DNA of 64,000 bases, from NCBI RefSeq assembly GCF_005938125.1, contig NZ_VCQN01000001.1:1736001-1800000 (forward strand), written 5' to 3'. The first letter of the stretch is position 1. Each line of letters begins with the position of its first letter. Shown piece after piece: positions 34,100 through 42,937 of the stretch. Made by a program: the position numbers and the translations under genes. The notes beneath the pieces are model-generated. The model was not told the origin of the DNA. It made no database searches and saw nothing but the letters and a program-made list of their open reading frames with translations. This DNA comes from Bacillus sp. BHET2. GTDB taxonomy: Bacteria > Bacillota > Bacilli > Bacillales > Bacillaceae_B.

Positions 34100-34885
34100 T
34101 TATGAAAATTTCAGTTCTTTCCAGACAGGCTCTTCCCATATACCAACTTGTTTGCCATTCACGCTATAAACAGCACCACTTTGGATTGCATCTTTATTTT
34201 CAAGGAGTGTTGTGACAAATAGGGCCACGTCTTCAGCCGTTCCGATTTCCCAATAAGACTCTAATTCTCTCCCTTCTTGAGCGGCTTTTACTTTTGCCTT
34301 TTCTACGTGAGGGGAGGTCATATCCGTCAGGGCAGCTGGAGATACGGCTAAGACACGTATCCTTTCCCTTATCAACTCTTGAGATAAGGTTTTGGTCATT
34401 CCGATGATCCCTGCTTTAGCTGCACTATAATTTAATTGTCCCATCGTTCCTTTTATCCCTGCTCTGGATGTCATATTCAGGATGACTCCTTCTCCTCCTT
34501 CATTTTTCCGGTGTTGAATAAATGGTCTCACAGATGAAAAGGTTCCCTTTAAGTGAGTGGAAATGACGGCATCCCAGTCTTCTTCAGATAAACGGTGTGC
34601 CATTCGATCCCTGTTGTTTCCGGCATTGTTAATAAGAATCGTTGCACGCCCAAATTCATTGATCGCTGCTCGTACCAACGCTTCCCCCGTTTCCATGTTT
34701 TCAACCATTCCACATACTCCGACGGCCTTTCCTCCTTTTACTTTAATTTCATTTACGACTTCATCAACTGCTTCTTTTCTGGTTCCATTAATGACGACTT
34801 TGGCACCCAAATCGGCCAGAGTAAAGGCAAGATTCTTCCCAATTCCCCTTGTTGAACCTGTGATGATAACTACTTCATTTTCCAT
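34100..34885 (-). CDS. SDR family oxidoreductase (FabG-like)
   Basis: A 261-residue short-chain dehydrogenase: NAD(P)-binding TGSTRGIGKNLA, NNAGNNRD, catalytic Ser in ILNMTSRAG and YSAAKAG (Tyr-x3-Lys). Likely a 3-hydroxyacyl-CoA or 3-oxoacyl reductase, since it is the third gene after an acyl-CoA synthetase and a thiolase. GGAGG lies six bases before ATG 34885; the ATG two codons earlier is too close to it. It lies 21 bp after the thiolase stop. Confidence 0.85.
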   Translation of the reverse strand: MENEVVIITGSTRGIGKNLAFTLADLGAKVVINGTRKEAVDEVVNEIKVKGGKAVGVCGMVENMETGEALVRAAINEFGRATILINNAGNNRDRMAHRLSEEDWDAVISTHLKGTFSSVRPFIQHRKNEGGEGVILNMTSRAGIKGTMGQLNYSAAKAGIIGMTKTLSQELIRERIRVLAVSPAALTDMTSPHVEKAKVKAAQEGRELESYWEIGTAEDVALFVTTLLENKDAIQSGAVYSVNGKQVGIWEEPVWKELKFS

Positions 34886-34906
34886 GTCCATCCTCCTCGT
34901 AATCCA

Positions 34907-36043
34907 TTAGATCCCTTCAAATAAAGCGGCCAGTCCCATTCCTCCACCGATCCCAAGGGTAGCAAGACCCCTGGGGCCATTTCGAGTCTTCATTTCATGA
35001 AACAGGCGTGTTACAAGGATTGCACCAGATGCCCCGTATGGATGACCAAGTGCCAGTGCCCCTCCCCCGATATTGACTTTTCCTTCAGGCAGGTTCAATT
35101 CCCTTAAAGAAGCAATTACTTGACTGGCAAATGCTTCATTAAATTCCACCACATCGATATCAGTGGATGAAATATTGTTTCTTTCATACAACTTCTGGAC
35201 TGCTGGAATCGGACCGATTCCTAAAAGATTAGGATCGACACCTTCCGCTTTGGCATCTATGAATTTCATAGCGGGTTCGAGACCCAGTTCAAGGCATTTT
35301 TCTTTGGATAATACTAAAACGATAGCTGCTCCATCGTTAATGGGACAAGCATTTCCAGCTGTTACCGTTCCCCGTTCTCGGAAGACAGGCGGAAGCTTTG
35401 AGAGCTTTTCCAATGATGTATGCTTTCTTGGACATTCGTCCGTTATAATCGTGTTTACGGGTACGATTTCATCTTTAAAGCGATTTTCCTTCTGAGAGCG
35501 AATCGCTTTTTCATGGCTCCTTAACGCATAAGCATCCTGGTCCTTGCGGCTTATCTCATACGCTGTTGCTACATTTTCAGCAGCCTCCCCCATTTCCGGA
35601 TCCCCTATCTCTTCAGGTGAGAATCTTGCTCTTGAATATATTCTTGGAGATTGCATGGGGTTCTCAGGCTTTTCCATTTTCCAGGGAGCGAGGCTCGTAC
35701 TTTCCACTCCACCTGCAATATACATGTCTCCCGCCTCAGATTGTACAAGTCTACAAGCGGATACGATTGCTTCCAATCCTGAACCACATTGTCGATCTAC
35801 CGTCACTCCGGGAATCGTGACAGGCAGACCTGCAGTTAAGGCAGAAAGCCGTGCCAGGTTCCCACCTGGACCAACTGTGTTCCCAAGAATGACATCCTCT
35901 ATTTCATTGGGGTCAATATTGGTTTCTTTAACCAATGCTTTCATGAGTGTGCCTACAAGGATCTCCGGTCTGATATCCTTCAGGCTTCCTCCACATTTGC
36001 CTATTGGTGTTCTTTTAGCCCATACGATTACCGCTTCCTTCAT
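34907..36043 (-). CDS. yhfS: acetyl-CoA C-acyltransferase (thiolase) YhfS-like
   Basis: A 378-residue thiolase. It has the active-site cysteine in VDRQCGSGLEAI (about Cys86), NEAFASQV, and C-terminal GGALALGHPYGASGA with His. The usual second-cysteine motif CxGGG near the end reads GIGGGMG, that is, the conserved Cys is replaced (TLGIGGGMG). This is a deviation from active biosynthetic and degradative thiolases and may weaken the condensation or cleavage reaction. It overlaps yhfT by 4 bp. Placement with bioY and yhfT matches B. subtilis yhfU-T-S. Confidence 0.88.
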   Translation of the reverse strand: MKEAVIVWAKRTPIGKCGGSLKDIRPEILVGTLMKALVKETNIDPNEIEDVILGNTVGPGGNLARLSALTAGLPVTIPGVTVDRQCGSGLEAIVSACRLVQSEAGDMYIAGGVESTSLAPWKMEKPENPMQSPRIYSRARFSPEEIGDPEMGEAAENVATAYEISRKDQDAYALRSHEKAIRSQKENRFKDEIVPVNTIITDECPRKHTSLEKLSKLPPVFRERGTVTAGNACPINDGAAIVLVLSKEKCLELGLEPAMKFIDAKAEGVDPNLLGIGPIPAVQKLYERNNISSTDIDVVEFNEAFASQVIASLRELNLPEGKVNIGGGALALGHPYGASGAILVTRLFHEMKTRNGPRGLATLGIGGGMGLAALFEGI

Positions 36044-37500
36044 TCCGTTTCCCTCCTTAATTGTGAGGTCCGTCCCTCTAACGTGGCATTTCGGTCGATT
36101 TTTCCACTTTTTGTGTAATGAAAGGTGGGAAGGGGAACAATTTGTTTCGGGATTTTGTAGTCAGCTATTTTAGCTTTGCAGAATTGTTTCAATCCTTCCA
36201 TTGTCAAGCTACTATGATTCTTCATCTGTAAGGAACATACGACCATTTCACCCCAATAGCGATCCTCCACCGGATAAACGATGGACTCCACAATATCCGG
36301 ATGGGTTTGAAGAATGGCCTCTACTTCTTCAGGATAAACCTTCAATCCCCCACTCTTGATCATATTGCTTTCTCTTCCCACAAGGAATACTTCCCCTAAC
36401 TCATTCTTATAACCGACGTCACCAACAGTCGCTCCATGTGCCGTTAAGACCTTTTGGGTTTCTTCTTCTTGATCAAGATAACCGGAATAGAGCATATGGC
36501 TTGTAACGAACACTTTCCCAACCTCACCAATCTTTGCTTCGTGAAAGTGTTCATCAAGAATACGTATAGAAACATCAGGAAAAGGCCGGTGTCCATTTTC
36601 CAAGTCTTTCTTGTACATGACAAAACTCAATTCCGATGCCCCGTAGTATTCAAATAAGGAGGCGTAAGGAAAAACAGATAAAGTCTTTTCCTTTGATGCA
36701 GATGACCACCCAGCTCCCGATATGATTAGGTTCTGTATACAAGAATATTGTAAGGAATGTGATTGGCATTCCTCCAACAAGGCTTCCACCATGGTGGGAA
36801 CCCCTACAAACGTATTGATCCCCTCTGTATGTATTCTTTCCACCAAGGACGTTCGATTGAATGTTTCTGCCACATGAAGGGTTGCCCCCATCTGTAAAGT
36901 GTGAACAGCGGTAAACAAACTAAGGGAATGACAAAGCGGCCCCGGTGACATGATCGTATCATCTTTTGTCAGATGAAATGTTTCTTCGCAAACTGAAAAG
37001 CTTTCTGTCCATGATTTATGTGACCGTGTAAATCCTTTTGGTTTTCCAGATGAGCCCGACGTAAAGCCAACATAGAAGTCTGTCATCGGGTCTTTAGTGG
37101 CAGTAACATCGCCAACTTCTCCATTATTGAATAACTGATTAACCCCTATAAAATAATCCTTCTCTTCAATATTCCCTACACAATCTGTAATGATATAATC
37201 CGGCGATGCGATTTCATTTGCATCGTTTAGCTCTTCTTTTGTCCACTTTGAATCGATCGGCATAGCCTGCCAGCCATTACGTACGATGGCAAAGAATAAT
37301 GCAAGAAATGATAGGGAATCTTCCACTTGTATCCCGATACGTTTTTCTTGTTCACCGGTATATTTCAATAGAGCTTGCTGGTAATTCTCTACCAGACCGT
37401 ACATTTCTTTATAAGTCATGCTCTTTTCCTCTGATACAACTGCCTGCTTATCCGGTTGATGAAGGCTATGTTCTCTTAAGGTGCTTCCAATATAGGTCAT
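36040..37500 (-). CDS. yhfT: acyl-CoA synthetase (AMP-forming) YhfT-like
   Basis: A 486-residue acyl-adenylating enzyme: P-loop GFTSGSSGKPKGFTRSH, ATP motif YYGASELSF, VGDVGYKNELGEVFLVGRESNMIKSGG (positions about 375-400) and the C-terminal lysine SGKIDRN. The substrate is probably a fatty or pimelate-like acid. GAGGAG precedes the ATG, and a TATAAT lies about 45 bp upstream. The gene lies after bioY, from which a terminator separates it. Confidence 0.87.
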   Translation of the reverse strand: MTYIGSTLREHSLHQPDKQAVVSEEKSMTYKEMYGLVENYQQALLKYTGEQEKRIGIQVEDSLSFLALFFAIVRNGWQAMPIDSKWTKEELNDANEIASPDYIITDCVGNIEEKDYFIGVNQLFNNGEVGDVTATKDPMTDFYVGFTSGSSGKPKGFTRSHKSWTESFSVCEETFHLTKDDTIMSPGPLCHSLSLFTAVHTLQMGATLHVAETFNRTSLVERIHTEGINTFVGVPTMVEALLEECQSHSLQYSCIQNLIISGAGWSSASKEKTLSVFPYASLFEYYGASELSFVMYKKDLENGHRPFPDVSIRILDEHFHEAKIGEVGKVFVTSHMLYSGYLDQEEETQKVLTAHGATVGDVGYKNELGEVFLVGRESNMIKSGGLKVYPEEVEAILQTHPDIVESIVYPVEDRYWGEMVVCSLQMKNHSSLTMEGLKQFCKAKIADYKIPKQIVPLPTFHYTKSGKIDRNATLEGRTSQLRRETE

Positions 37501-37579
37501 GAACTGTTTTCTCCTCTAACATAATGATCAGAAAATTGTCTCTATTATAATGAAATCATATCTGTTTCCAGCCCACAAG

Positions 37580-37626
37580 TTAAAAAGGCTCAACAAGATA
37601 GTGTTTCCACTTTCTTATCAAGCCTT
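37580..37626 (-). terminator. terminator after bioY
   Basis: Minus-strand stem AGGCTTGATAAGAAAGTG with CACTATCTTGTTGAGCCT, interrupted by small mismatches, then TTTTTAA. Confidence 0.75.
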
Positions 37627-37631
37627 TCTTT

Positions 37632-38195
37632 CTACGCTGCTTTCTTCTCGTTATGAAATTTTGCTATTGGAGCTGCTTTATGCAGTTGAAGGGCAATAGT
37701 TCCAGCAATGACAGCCTTAACTACGTCGCCAGGTATATAGGTTAATGCTGAGATGGCTGCTTGCATCCATGTTAGCTCCGTCACCAGAGATAAGAAAGTT
37801 ATTCCTCCAACATACACGATGATGATACCACCTATAACATTAAACAAAATCATATTCCAAAGCTTTAAACGGCCCTTGTACCGGTCAACTAGGAAACCGA
37901 TAACGAATGCCGCAATTGGCCAACTTAGTATGTATCCCCCACTTGGCCCAATCAGGATGGGCAATCCCCCTCTTCCACCAGAAAGAATAGGTGCTCCGAT
38001 ACCCACTAACAGAACGAATAACCCAAGACTCAGTCCCCCAAGCCTAGCTCCTAATACGGCTCCAGCTAACATAACACCAAACGTCTGTGCTGTAATTGGA
38101 ACTGGTGTAAACGGCAGAGCGATCGGTGGGATCACACCCAGCGCTGCCACAATAGCTGTAAACATCGAAACGAGAATCATGTCTTTTAATCTCAT
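37632..38195 (-). CDS. bioY: biotin transporter BioY
   Basis: A 187-residue integral membrane protein with six hydrophobic segments; signature parts are ITAQTFGVMLAGAVLGARLGGLSL (split), GGRGGLPILIGPSGGYILSWP and YIPGDVVKAVIA, all typical of the ECF S-component BioY. It takes up biotin, alone or with a shared ECF module not seen here. AAGGGGTG precedes ATG 38195; the longer frame lacks a site. A BirA-like operator overlaps its promoter. Confidence 0.93.
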   Translation of the reverse strand: MRLKDMILVSMFTAIVAALGVIPPIALPFTPVPITAQTFGVMLAGAVLGARLGGLSLGLFVLLVGIGAPILSGGRGGLPILIGPSGGYILSWPIAAFVIGFLVDRYKGRLKLWNMILFNVIGGIIIVYVGGITFLSLVTELTWMQAAISALTYIPGDVVKAVIAGTIALQLHKAAPIAKFHNEKKAA

Positions 38196-38228
38196 CCAAT
38201 AACACCCCTTAAAAGTTCTACAATTCAA

Positions 38229-38280
38229 AATATATGATTTTTCTCGCTATATGTCAACCTATTATTTTTTCCTGTTTACA
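38229..38280 (-). promoter_or_regulatory. bioY promoter with BirA-like operator
   Basis: On the minus strand TTGACA (38257-38252) and TATATT (38234-38229) are 17 bp apart, a near-perfect SigA promoter. TGTAAACA (38280-38273) and GGTTGACA (38259-38252), separated by 13 bp, resemble the two arms of Bacillus BirA operators (TGTTAACC...GGTTAACA), the second arm covering the -35. Confidence 0.6.
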
Positions 38281-38341
38281 TTTAGAGGCACACTTCGTGA
38301 GAAGATAAGTGAATAAGATGGTCTTCTAAAATGGAAAATCA

Positions 38342-38703
38342 GTAAAAAAGGGGCTGGGACAAAAGGGTTTTAGCCAAAGAAAAATCCGAACAATTATTCG
38401 ATATTCTTTCATGAAAATCGAAAACGTTCGGATTTTTTATTGTTATTTTAAAAGCATACACAGTGTATTTAACTGGTTCTAGCTGTTGATTGGAGTGCAA
38501 GACGAAGACTCCTGCGGGAAAAGCGGAATAGGTGAGACCCCGCAGGAGCGTCAGCGACGAGGAGGCTCGCCTTCCGCCCCGAGGAAAGCGAAGTCTTGCA
38601 CGGAAATCAACAGCGGTGTCACAAGAAACCCTAACATGGTCTTATATCCTGATTGTTCGTTTTTCGATTATATTGATTTGGTTATGTCCCAGCCTCTTTT
38701 TAC
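38342..38703. repeat. 362-bp inverted-repeat-bounded element (MITE-like)
   Basis: The ends are near-perfect 19-20 bp inverted repeats (left 38342-38361, core GGGGCTGGGACA; right 38685-38703, core TGTCCCAGCC). There is no transposase gene. Inside are a second hairpin (AAATCCGAAC...GTTCGGATTTTT, about 38383-38438) and a separate GC-rich repeat at 38482-38614. The right end is one base from the tcyC stop codon. Non-autonomous transposition or an old insertion is inferred. Confidence 0.7.
38482..38614. repeat. GC-rich 133-bp repeat nested in the element
   Basis: Bounded by GCTGTTGATT and AATCAACAGC, with internal complementary parts (AAGACGAAGACTCCTGCGGG and CCGCAGGAG; GCAAGAC/GTCTTGC). I recognise it as a member of a widely scattered Bacillaceae intergenic repeat. 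A related core occurs at 52790-52880. Confidence 0.7.
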
Positions 38704-38704
38704 C

Positions 38705-39439
38705 TCATTTAATTAAATTCAAGAATTGGCGGGTACGTTCATTTTTAGGCGCCTCGAATACTTGTTGTGGTGTGCCTTCTTCGACGATATAACCGCCATC
38801 CATAAAGATGACTTTATCGGCTGCTTCTTTCGCAAATCTCATTTCATGTGTCACAACGACCATGGTCATACCTTCTTCAACAAGATCCTTCATTACTTTC
38901 AGGACCTCTCCTACCAGTTCAGGGTCTAGTGCAGATGTGGGTTCATCAAAGAGCATCACTTCCGGCTCGATTGCCAAGGCTCTTGCGATTCCGACCCTTT
39001 GCTGTTGTCCACCTGAAAGCTGAAATGGATAGTAGTCCACTTTATCACCGAGCCCTACTTTTTCAAGCAATCTGATGGCTTTCTTCTTTGTTTCGGACTT
39101 GGAGCGTTTTTGTACAACTGTCGGCCCCTCCATGACGTTTTCCAAGGCTGTCATGTGTGGGAACAGATTATAGTTTTGGAATACCATTCCTGTTTTTCTT
39201 CTTAGGTTAATAAGTTCTTGCTTGGGTACCTTTTTGTTAAAGTTAACGGACGTTCCACCTATTGAAACGGTGCCGTCATTAGGGATTTCAAGTGAATTCA
39301 AACAGCGCAGGAAGGTAGTCTTTCCGGATCCTGAAGGTCCGATCAGGACGATGACCTGTCCTTTACCCACCTCTACATTCATTCCCTTTAACACTTCTAG
39401 TTGGTCAAATCGTTTCGTTAATCCTTTGATGGAAATCAT
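38705..39439 (-). CDS. tcyC: amino-acid ABC importer ATPase (TcyC-like)
   Basis: A 244-residue polar-amino-acid-type ATPase: Walker [17 protein letters not shown]-loop [12 protein letters not shown], signature [14 protein letters not shown], Walker [15 protein letters not shown] and switch [14 protein letters not shown] is seven bases before ATG 39439, while the TTG two codons earlier is too close. It completes a three-gene cystine-type importer with the genes upstream. Its stop codon abuts the inverted-repeat element at 38703. Confidence 0.9.
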   Translation of the reverse strand: MISIKGLTKRFDQLEVLKGMNVEVGKGQVIVLIGPSGSGKTTFLRCLNSLEIPNDGTVSIGGTSVNFNKKVPKQELINLRRKTGMVFQNYNLFPHMTALENVMEGPTVVQKRSKSETKKKAIRLLEKVGLGDKVDYYPFQLSGGQQQRVGIARALAIEPEVMLFDEPTSALDPELVGEVLKVMKDLVEEGMTMVVVTHEMRFAKEAADKVIFMDGGYIVEEGTPQQVFEAPKNERTRQFLNLIK

Positions 39440-39457
39440 ATTCAATCTCCTTTTATA

Positions 39458-40123
39458 TTACTTTGCAATATATCGATCTAGTCTTGCTTCAATTCGGCCT
39501 TGAATGATAGATAGGATAAAGCAGATAATCCAGTAAAGCAGGGCAGCTTCCATATACATGAGCAGGAACTCATAGTTTGTGGCAGCAATTTCCTGGGCTT
39601 TCCTGAACATTTCGGTAACCAGAATCAAGGAGGCAAGAGATGTATCCTTCACCAGGCTTATGAATGAATTCGAAAGTGGCGGAATAGATACACGGGTCGC
39701 TTGCGGCAGGATGATTCTTTTAAGTGCTTGTGAATAGGTCATACCGATTGAGTATCCTGCTTCCCATTGTCCTTTCGGAATCGATTGAATGGCTGCACGG
39801 ACGATTTCTGATGAGTAGGCACCCATATTTAATGAAAACGCAATAACAGCAGCAGGGAACGGATCAAACTTGAGAAATTCTATGCCGGTTGAAGGCATAC
39901 CGTAAAAAATGATGAATAATTGTACCAATAATGGCGTACCGCGTATGGCAGAAACATAAAACCTTGCGATTCCTCTTAGAATCTTGATACTTGACAATCT
40001 TGCTAAAGCAGTCAGGACAGCCAGAATCATTCCCAAAACAAATGATATTAGCGCTAGAGGGATAGAATAATACAAAGCTCCCTTTATCATTGGAAGCAGG
40101 GAGCTTTGTAAAATATCAATCAT
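39458..40123 (-). CDS. tcyB: amino-acid ABC importer permease (TcyB-like)
   Basis: About 221 residues with four to five membrane helices and the polar-amino-acid permease family signature ([50 protein letters not shown] with the EAA loop, positions about 115-155). The frame opens at 40162 inside the upstream gene with a poorly spaced site; ATG 40123 with AGGA ten bases upstream gives a non-overlapping start and is preferred with modest confidence. Confidence 0.88.
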   Translation of the reverse strand: MIDILQSSLLPMIKGALYYSIPLALISFVLGMILAVLTALARLSSIKILRGIARFYVSAIRGTPLLVQLFIIFYGMPSTGIEFLKFDPFPAAVIAFSLNMGAYSSEIVRAAIQSIPKGQWEAGYSIGMTYSQALKRIILPQATRVSIPPLSNSFISLVKDTSLASLILVTEMFRKAQEIAATNYEFLLMYMEAALLYWIICFILSIIQGRIEARLDRYIAK

Positions 40124-40145
40124 TGCTTCAGGATCCTGGTAAATA

Positions 40146-40970
40146 CTACTTAGGAGATACATCTTCTCCGAACCATTTCTCAGAAATCTCTTTGTACGTA
40201 CCGTCTTTCTTCATTTCCTCTAACGCTTTATTTACTTCTTCCACTAACTTATCGTTTCCTTTACGGAACATTAGCCCACTTTGTCCGGCATCTTCAGCTT
40301 CAGCTGCAATTTTGACATTCGCGTTCGGCTGTTTCTTCAAGTAATCCAGAATGGAAATCTTATCGTTCACTGTCACGTCCACTCTTCCCTGTTCCAGAAG
40401 TTGGATGGATTGAGACAGGCCATCTACACCTTGGATTTTGGCTCCATTTTTTTCAGCTATATCACGGTAGTTACTTGTCAGGGATTGAGCAGAAGTTAAA
40501 CCTTTAATATCTTCAAATGACTTAATATCCTTATTGTCTTCAGATACAACCACTACTGCACTTGATTCGATATATGGATCAGAGAAATCATATTTCTTCT
40601 CTCGATCTTCACGAATCCCAACTTGGTTGGCGATCATATCGAATCGTTTTGAATTTAAGCCTTCAAACATGGCATCCCACTGAGTTTCTTGGAATTTCGC
40701 CTCAACGCCAAGGCGCTTCGCAACTTCACGGGCAATTTCCACGTCAAATCCAGTCAATTCCCCTGATTTGTCATGGAATGTGAAAGGAGGATATGTACCT
40801 TCCGTTCCAACGAGTATTTCACCGTCTTCCATTACTTGATCATAAAGAGATGTTTTCCCATCTTCTTTTGAATCACCTTTTGACTCTTCTTTATCATTAG
40901 ATTGTCCACATGCTGCTAACACCATGGATAAAGTGATTAGCAAAATGATAGATAATTTCCATTTTTTCAT
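40146..40970 (-). CDS. tcyA: cystine/amino-acid-binding lipoprotein (TcyA-like)
   Basis: A 274-residue lipoprotein with signal peptide and lipobox LAAC (about Cys21), then a bi-lobed type 3 solute-binding domain. Segments such as [54 protein letters not shown] and [18 protein letters not shown] are very like TcyA, the cystine-binding protein of B. subtilis. It delivers substrate to TcyB/TcyC. GGGGG lies before ATG 40970; the longer frame has no site. Confidence 0.9.
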   Translation of the reverse strand: MKKWKLSIILLITLSMVLAACGQSNDKEESKGDSKEDGKTSLYDQVMEDGEILVGTEGTYPPFTFHDKSGELTGFDVEIAREVAKRLGVEAKFQETQWDAMFEGLNSKRFDMIANQVGIREDREKKYDFSDPYIESSAVVVVSEDNKDIKSFEDIKGLTSAQSLTSNYRDIAEKNGAKIQGVDGLSQSIQLLEQGRVDVTVNDKISILDYLKKQPNANVKIAAEAEDAGQSGLMFRKGNDKLVEEVNKALEEMKKDGTYKEISEKWFGEDVSPK

Positions 40971-41018
40971 TGTATAACCCCCACTATTCTTATCGGATTT
41001 AAAATTGTTACGATTGTC

Positions 41019-41047
41019 ATCATAAAACGATACTTGCAATAAGTCAA
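41019..41047 (-). promoter_or_regulatory. promoter of tcyABC
   Basis: Minus-strand TTGACT (41047-41042), 17-bp spacer, TATGAT (41024-41019), about 49 bp upstream of the tcyA ATG. I do not see a clear CymR consensus, so sulfur control cannot be shown from sequence. Confidence 0.6.
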
Positions 41048-41174
41048 CATAAAAGTTTTCAATTCGAGATTTTTATCTTTTTCCGTATTAGTATGTATCC
41101 CCGAATACACAATCATGTAAAAAATCCTGATAATAAGATACACTATTTTTTATAAGTAGTAGGAGGTCATGAAG

Positions 41175-41783
41175 ATGAAAATCGCATTATTCGGTAGTAC
41201 TGGAAGAGTTGGTTCCGTTGTTTATCAACAAGCAAAGGAGACACATGAAATAAACCGTTTAGTAAGAAGAGAAAGTGCATTAGAGGCTTCCGGAATGGAA
41301 ATTGTAGGTAATGTGCTGAATGAAGAAGCTGTTAAGGAAACCATCGAGGGCTGCGATGTAGTGATAAGCTGCTTGAATACCGATAAAAATGATGTCCTCT
41401 CGAAAAGTATGCCGATCATCTTAAAAACCATGAGATACCACGGAGTAAAACGGATCATCACCTGTGGTACGGCGGGCATTCTTCAGGGAAAAAAGGATTC
41501 AGGACTCTACCGGTTCCAGACAAGTGAATCTAAAAGGAGAAGCACCACCGCCGCAGAAGACCATTTAAGAGCCTTTTTAATTTTACAGGCCACAGAAATG
41601 GAGTGGACCGTTGTTTGTCCGACCTATTTACCGGATGGAGAAAGGGTAGGGAAATATAGGACAGAAAAGGACGTCCTCCCTCAAGGAGGAAAAAGCATCT
41701 CCATGTATGACACAGGGGATTTTATCTTTCAACAACTCGAAAACGATTCATATATCAGGAACCGTGTAGGAATTTGTTATTGA
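41175..41783 (+). CDS. NAD(P)-binding Rossmann-fold oxidoreductase (YwnB-like)
   Basis: A 202-residue NmrA/SDR-like protein. It starts with the nucleotide loop IALFGSTGRVGSVV (G-x2-G-x2-G), has DVVISCLN after strand 4, and RIITCGTAGI before a variable region with ALSO-typical VCPTYLPDGE. AGGAGG lies two bases before ATG 41169 and eight before ATG 41175, so the second is used. A single-gene unit, divergent from tcyA. The substrate is unknown; relatives reduce flavins or quinones. Confidence 0.8.
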   Translation: MKIALFGSTGRVGSVVYQQAKETHEINRLVRRESALEASGMEIVGNVLNEEAVKETIEGCDVVISCLNTDKNDVLSKSMPIILKTMRYHGVKRIITCGTAGILQGKKDSGLYRFQTSESKRRSTTAAEDHLRAFLILQATEMEWTVVCPTYLPDGERVGKYRTEKDVLPQGGKSISMYDTGDFIFQQLENDSYIRNRVGICY

Positions 41784-41815
41784 GTGATGGGACGGTCGGA
41801 TAGCCCCATGGAAAT

Positions 41816-41851
41816 AAAAAAGGGCCAGTTTATTTTGAACTGCACCCTTTT
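41816..41851 (-). terminator. terminator after the MltG-like gene
   Basis: Minus-strand AAGGGTGCAGTTC pairs with AACTGGCCCTT, then TTTTTTATT. Confidence 0.75.
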
Positions 41852-41855
41852 CCCC

Positions 41856-42350
41856 TTATTTAAAAATCGTTGAAATGATTTCGTCGGTGGTCATCCCACT
41901 TTCGACCTCAAATGTACCTGGGCGTAAGTCATTCTCAAGACCACGTTTTTCTACTTCTTTGTAAAAGTCCAGACCACTCTTGATGATGTTCGCTTTCTCA
42001 AGTGCATTCCCGACATCGATGCTGGTCATACCTGTAGAAACGGTCAGCATCGTTTTGTAAATAACCTTTCCATCGGTGTTTTGATCTTTTTTGTCTTCTC
42101 CATTCTTTTCCTGCTTCTCGTTCATGGCAGCAAGCTGCTTATTCCATTGCTCTTCTGTATGTATGACATAGCCTTTTGAGGTCAGCTGTTTCACCATCTC
42201 ATCCTCTGAGGGCTTTTCAACTTTAACAGTTTCTTCTGTCGACGTACTTTTCGCCTCTGAAGGACCGAAAAGATAAACAGCTCCGATTAAACTTGTAGCA
42301 ATCAATAGACCCGCAGCGAAGCTACGCAAAGAATTAGATGTCACTGTCAT
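41856..42350 (-). CDS. MltG LysM-like domain protein without catalytic domain
   Basis: A 164-residue protein with one N-terminal membrane helix (about 12-30), a charged linker, and a C-terminal region (about 105-164; TVSTGMTSIDVGNALEKANI, RPGTFEVESGMTTDEIIST) that resembles the LysM-like subdomain at the front of the endolytic transglycosylase MltG (YceG). The catalytic part is absent. It is probably a surface-exposed peptidoglycan-related protein. The start overlaps the stop of the preceding gene (ATGA), so the two are co-translated. Confidence 0.75.
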   Translation of the reverse strand: MTVTSNSLRSFAAGLLIATSLIGAVYLFGPSEAKSTSTEETVKVEKPSEDEMVKQLTSKGYVIHTEEQWNKQLAAMNEKQEKNGEDKKDQNTDGKVIYKTMLTVSTGMTSIDVGNALEKANIIKSGLDFYKEVEKRGLENDLRPGTFEVESGMTTDEIISTIFK

Positions 42351-42727
42351 TGCGCCACTAATCCCCTTTCACCCTTGCCTGAAACGTAAGGTGCAAGCAT
42401 ATGCTCTACCTCATTTGGCTTAAGCTTTGTTTGGGCTGCGATGCTTTCAACTGAATATCCCCTTTTTTGCAGGTCAATCATTTCGCGGAGCATTAAACGT
42501 TCGTTCGATGCAGCCGGTGCCGCCCCTGCCTGTTGGGCTGTAATCTCTGCGTCCAGCTGCATATTCCGTAACTGCTTCTCAAGTTCATGAACCTCGTTCA
42601 ATACCGAGATTGAAACATGCTCTATCTGTTGTTCAAGCTTTGAGTTAGACTGTGTCGTTTTAATTAACGATATAATGAGCAGCAAGACTGCTGCACCAAA
42701 TAAAATGGCGATTATCCACCCCATCAT
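42347..42727 (-). CDS. membrane-anchored coiled-coil protein with HTH-like tail (SwrB/DUF6115-like)
   Basis: A 126-residue protein: N-terminal helix (WIIAILFGAAVLLLIISLI), a coiled coil (about 25-65), and a C-terminal helix-turn-helix-like segment, LQKRGYSVESIAAQTKLKPNEVEHML. This order resembles SwrB (YlxL), which acts on flagellar assembly in B. subtilis, but there it lies in the fla/che operon. Here it is paired with the MltG-like gene, so a cell-envelope role is equally possible. GGAGG precedes the ATG. Confidence 0.65.
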   Translation of the reverse strand: MMGWIIAILFGAAVLLLIISLIKTTQSNSKLEQQIEHVSISVLNEVHELEKQLRNMQLDAEITAQQAGAAPAASNERLMLREMIDLQKRGYSVESIAAQTKLKPNEVEHMLAPYVSGKGERGLVAQ

Positions 42728-42937
42728 GGTATCCTCCCTTATTATGAAACTTTTTCATCAATTAAATTATACATTGATATGGGAAGAATTTCGATTTAAA
42801 ACGTCAAAATAACACAAAAGTCCTGTTTTCCTAACAGAAAATTGTATATTGGTTTGACTTTAAGTGAAAGCCTCAATCTGGATTTGCTTTTGCCGGTGAG
42901 CCCACTAAAGAGGATCCTTATTTCCCACACTCGCTTA

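Noticed and set aside
40980-41170. CymR or S-box control of tcyABC
   Set aside because: No ATTCC-type CymR core or S-box aptamer could be seen; only a plain promoter is supported.
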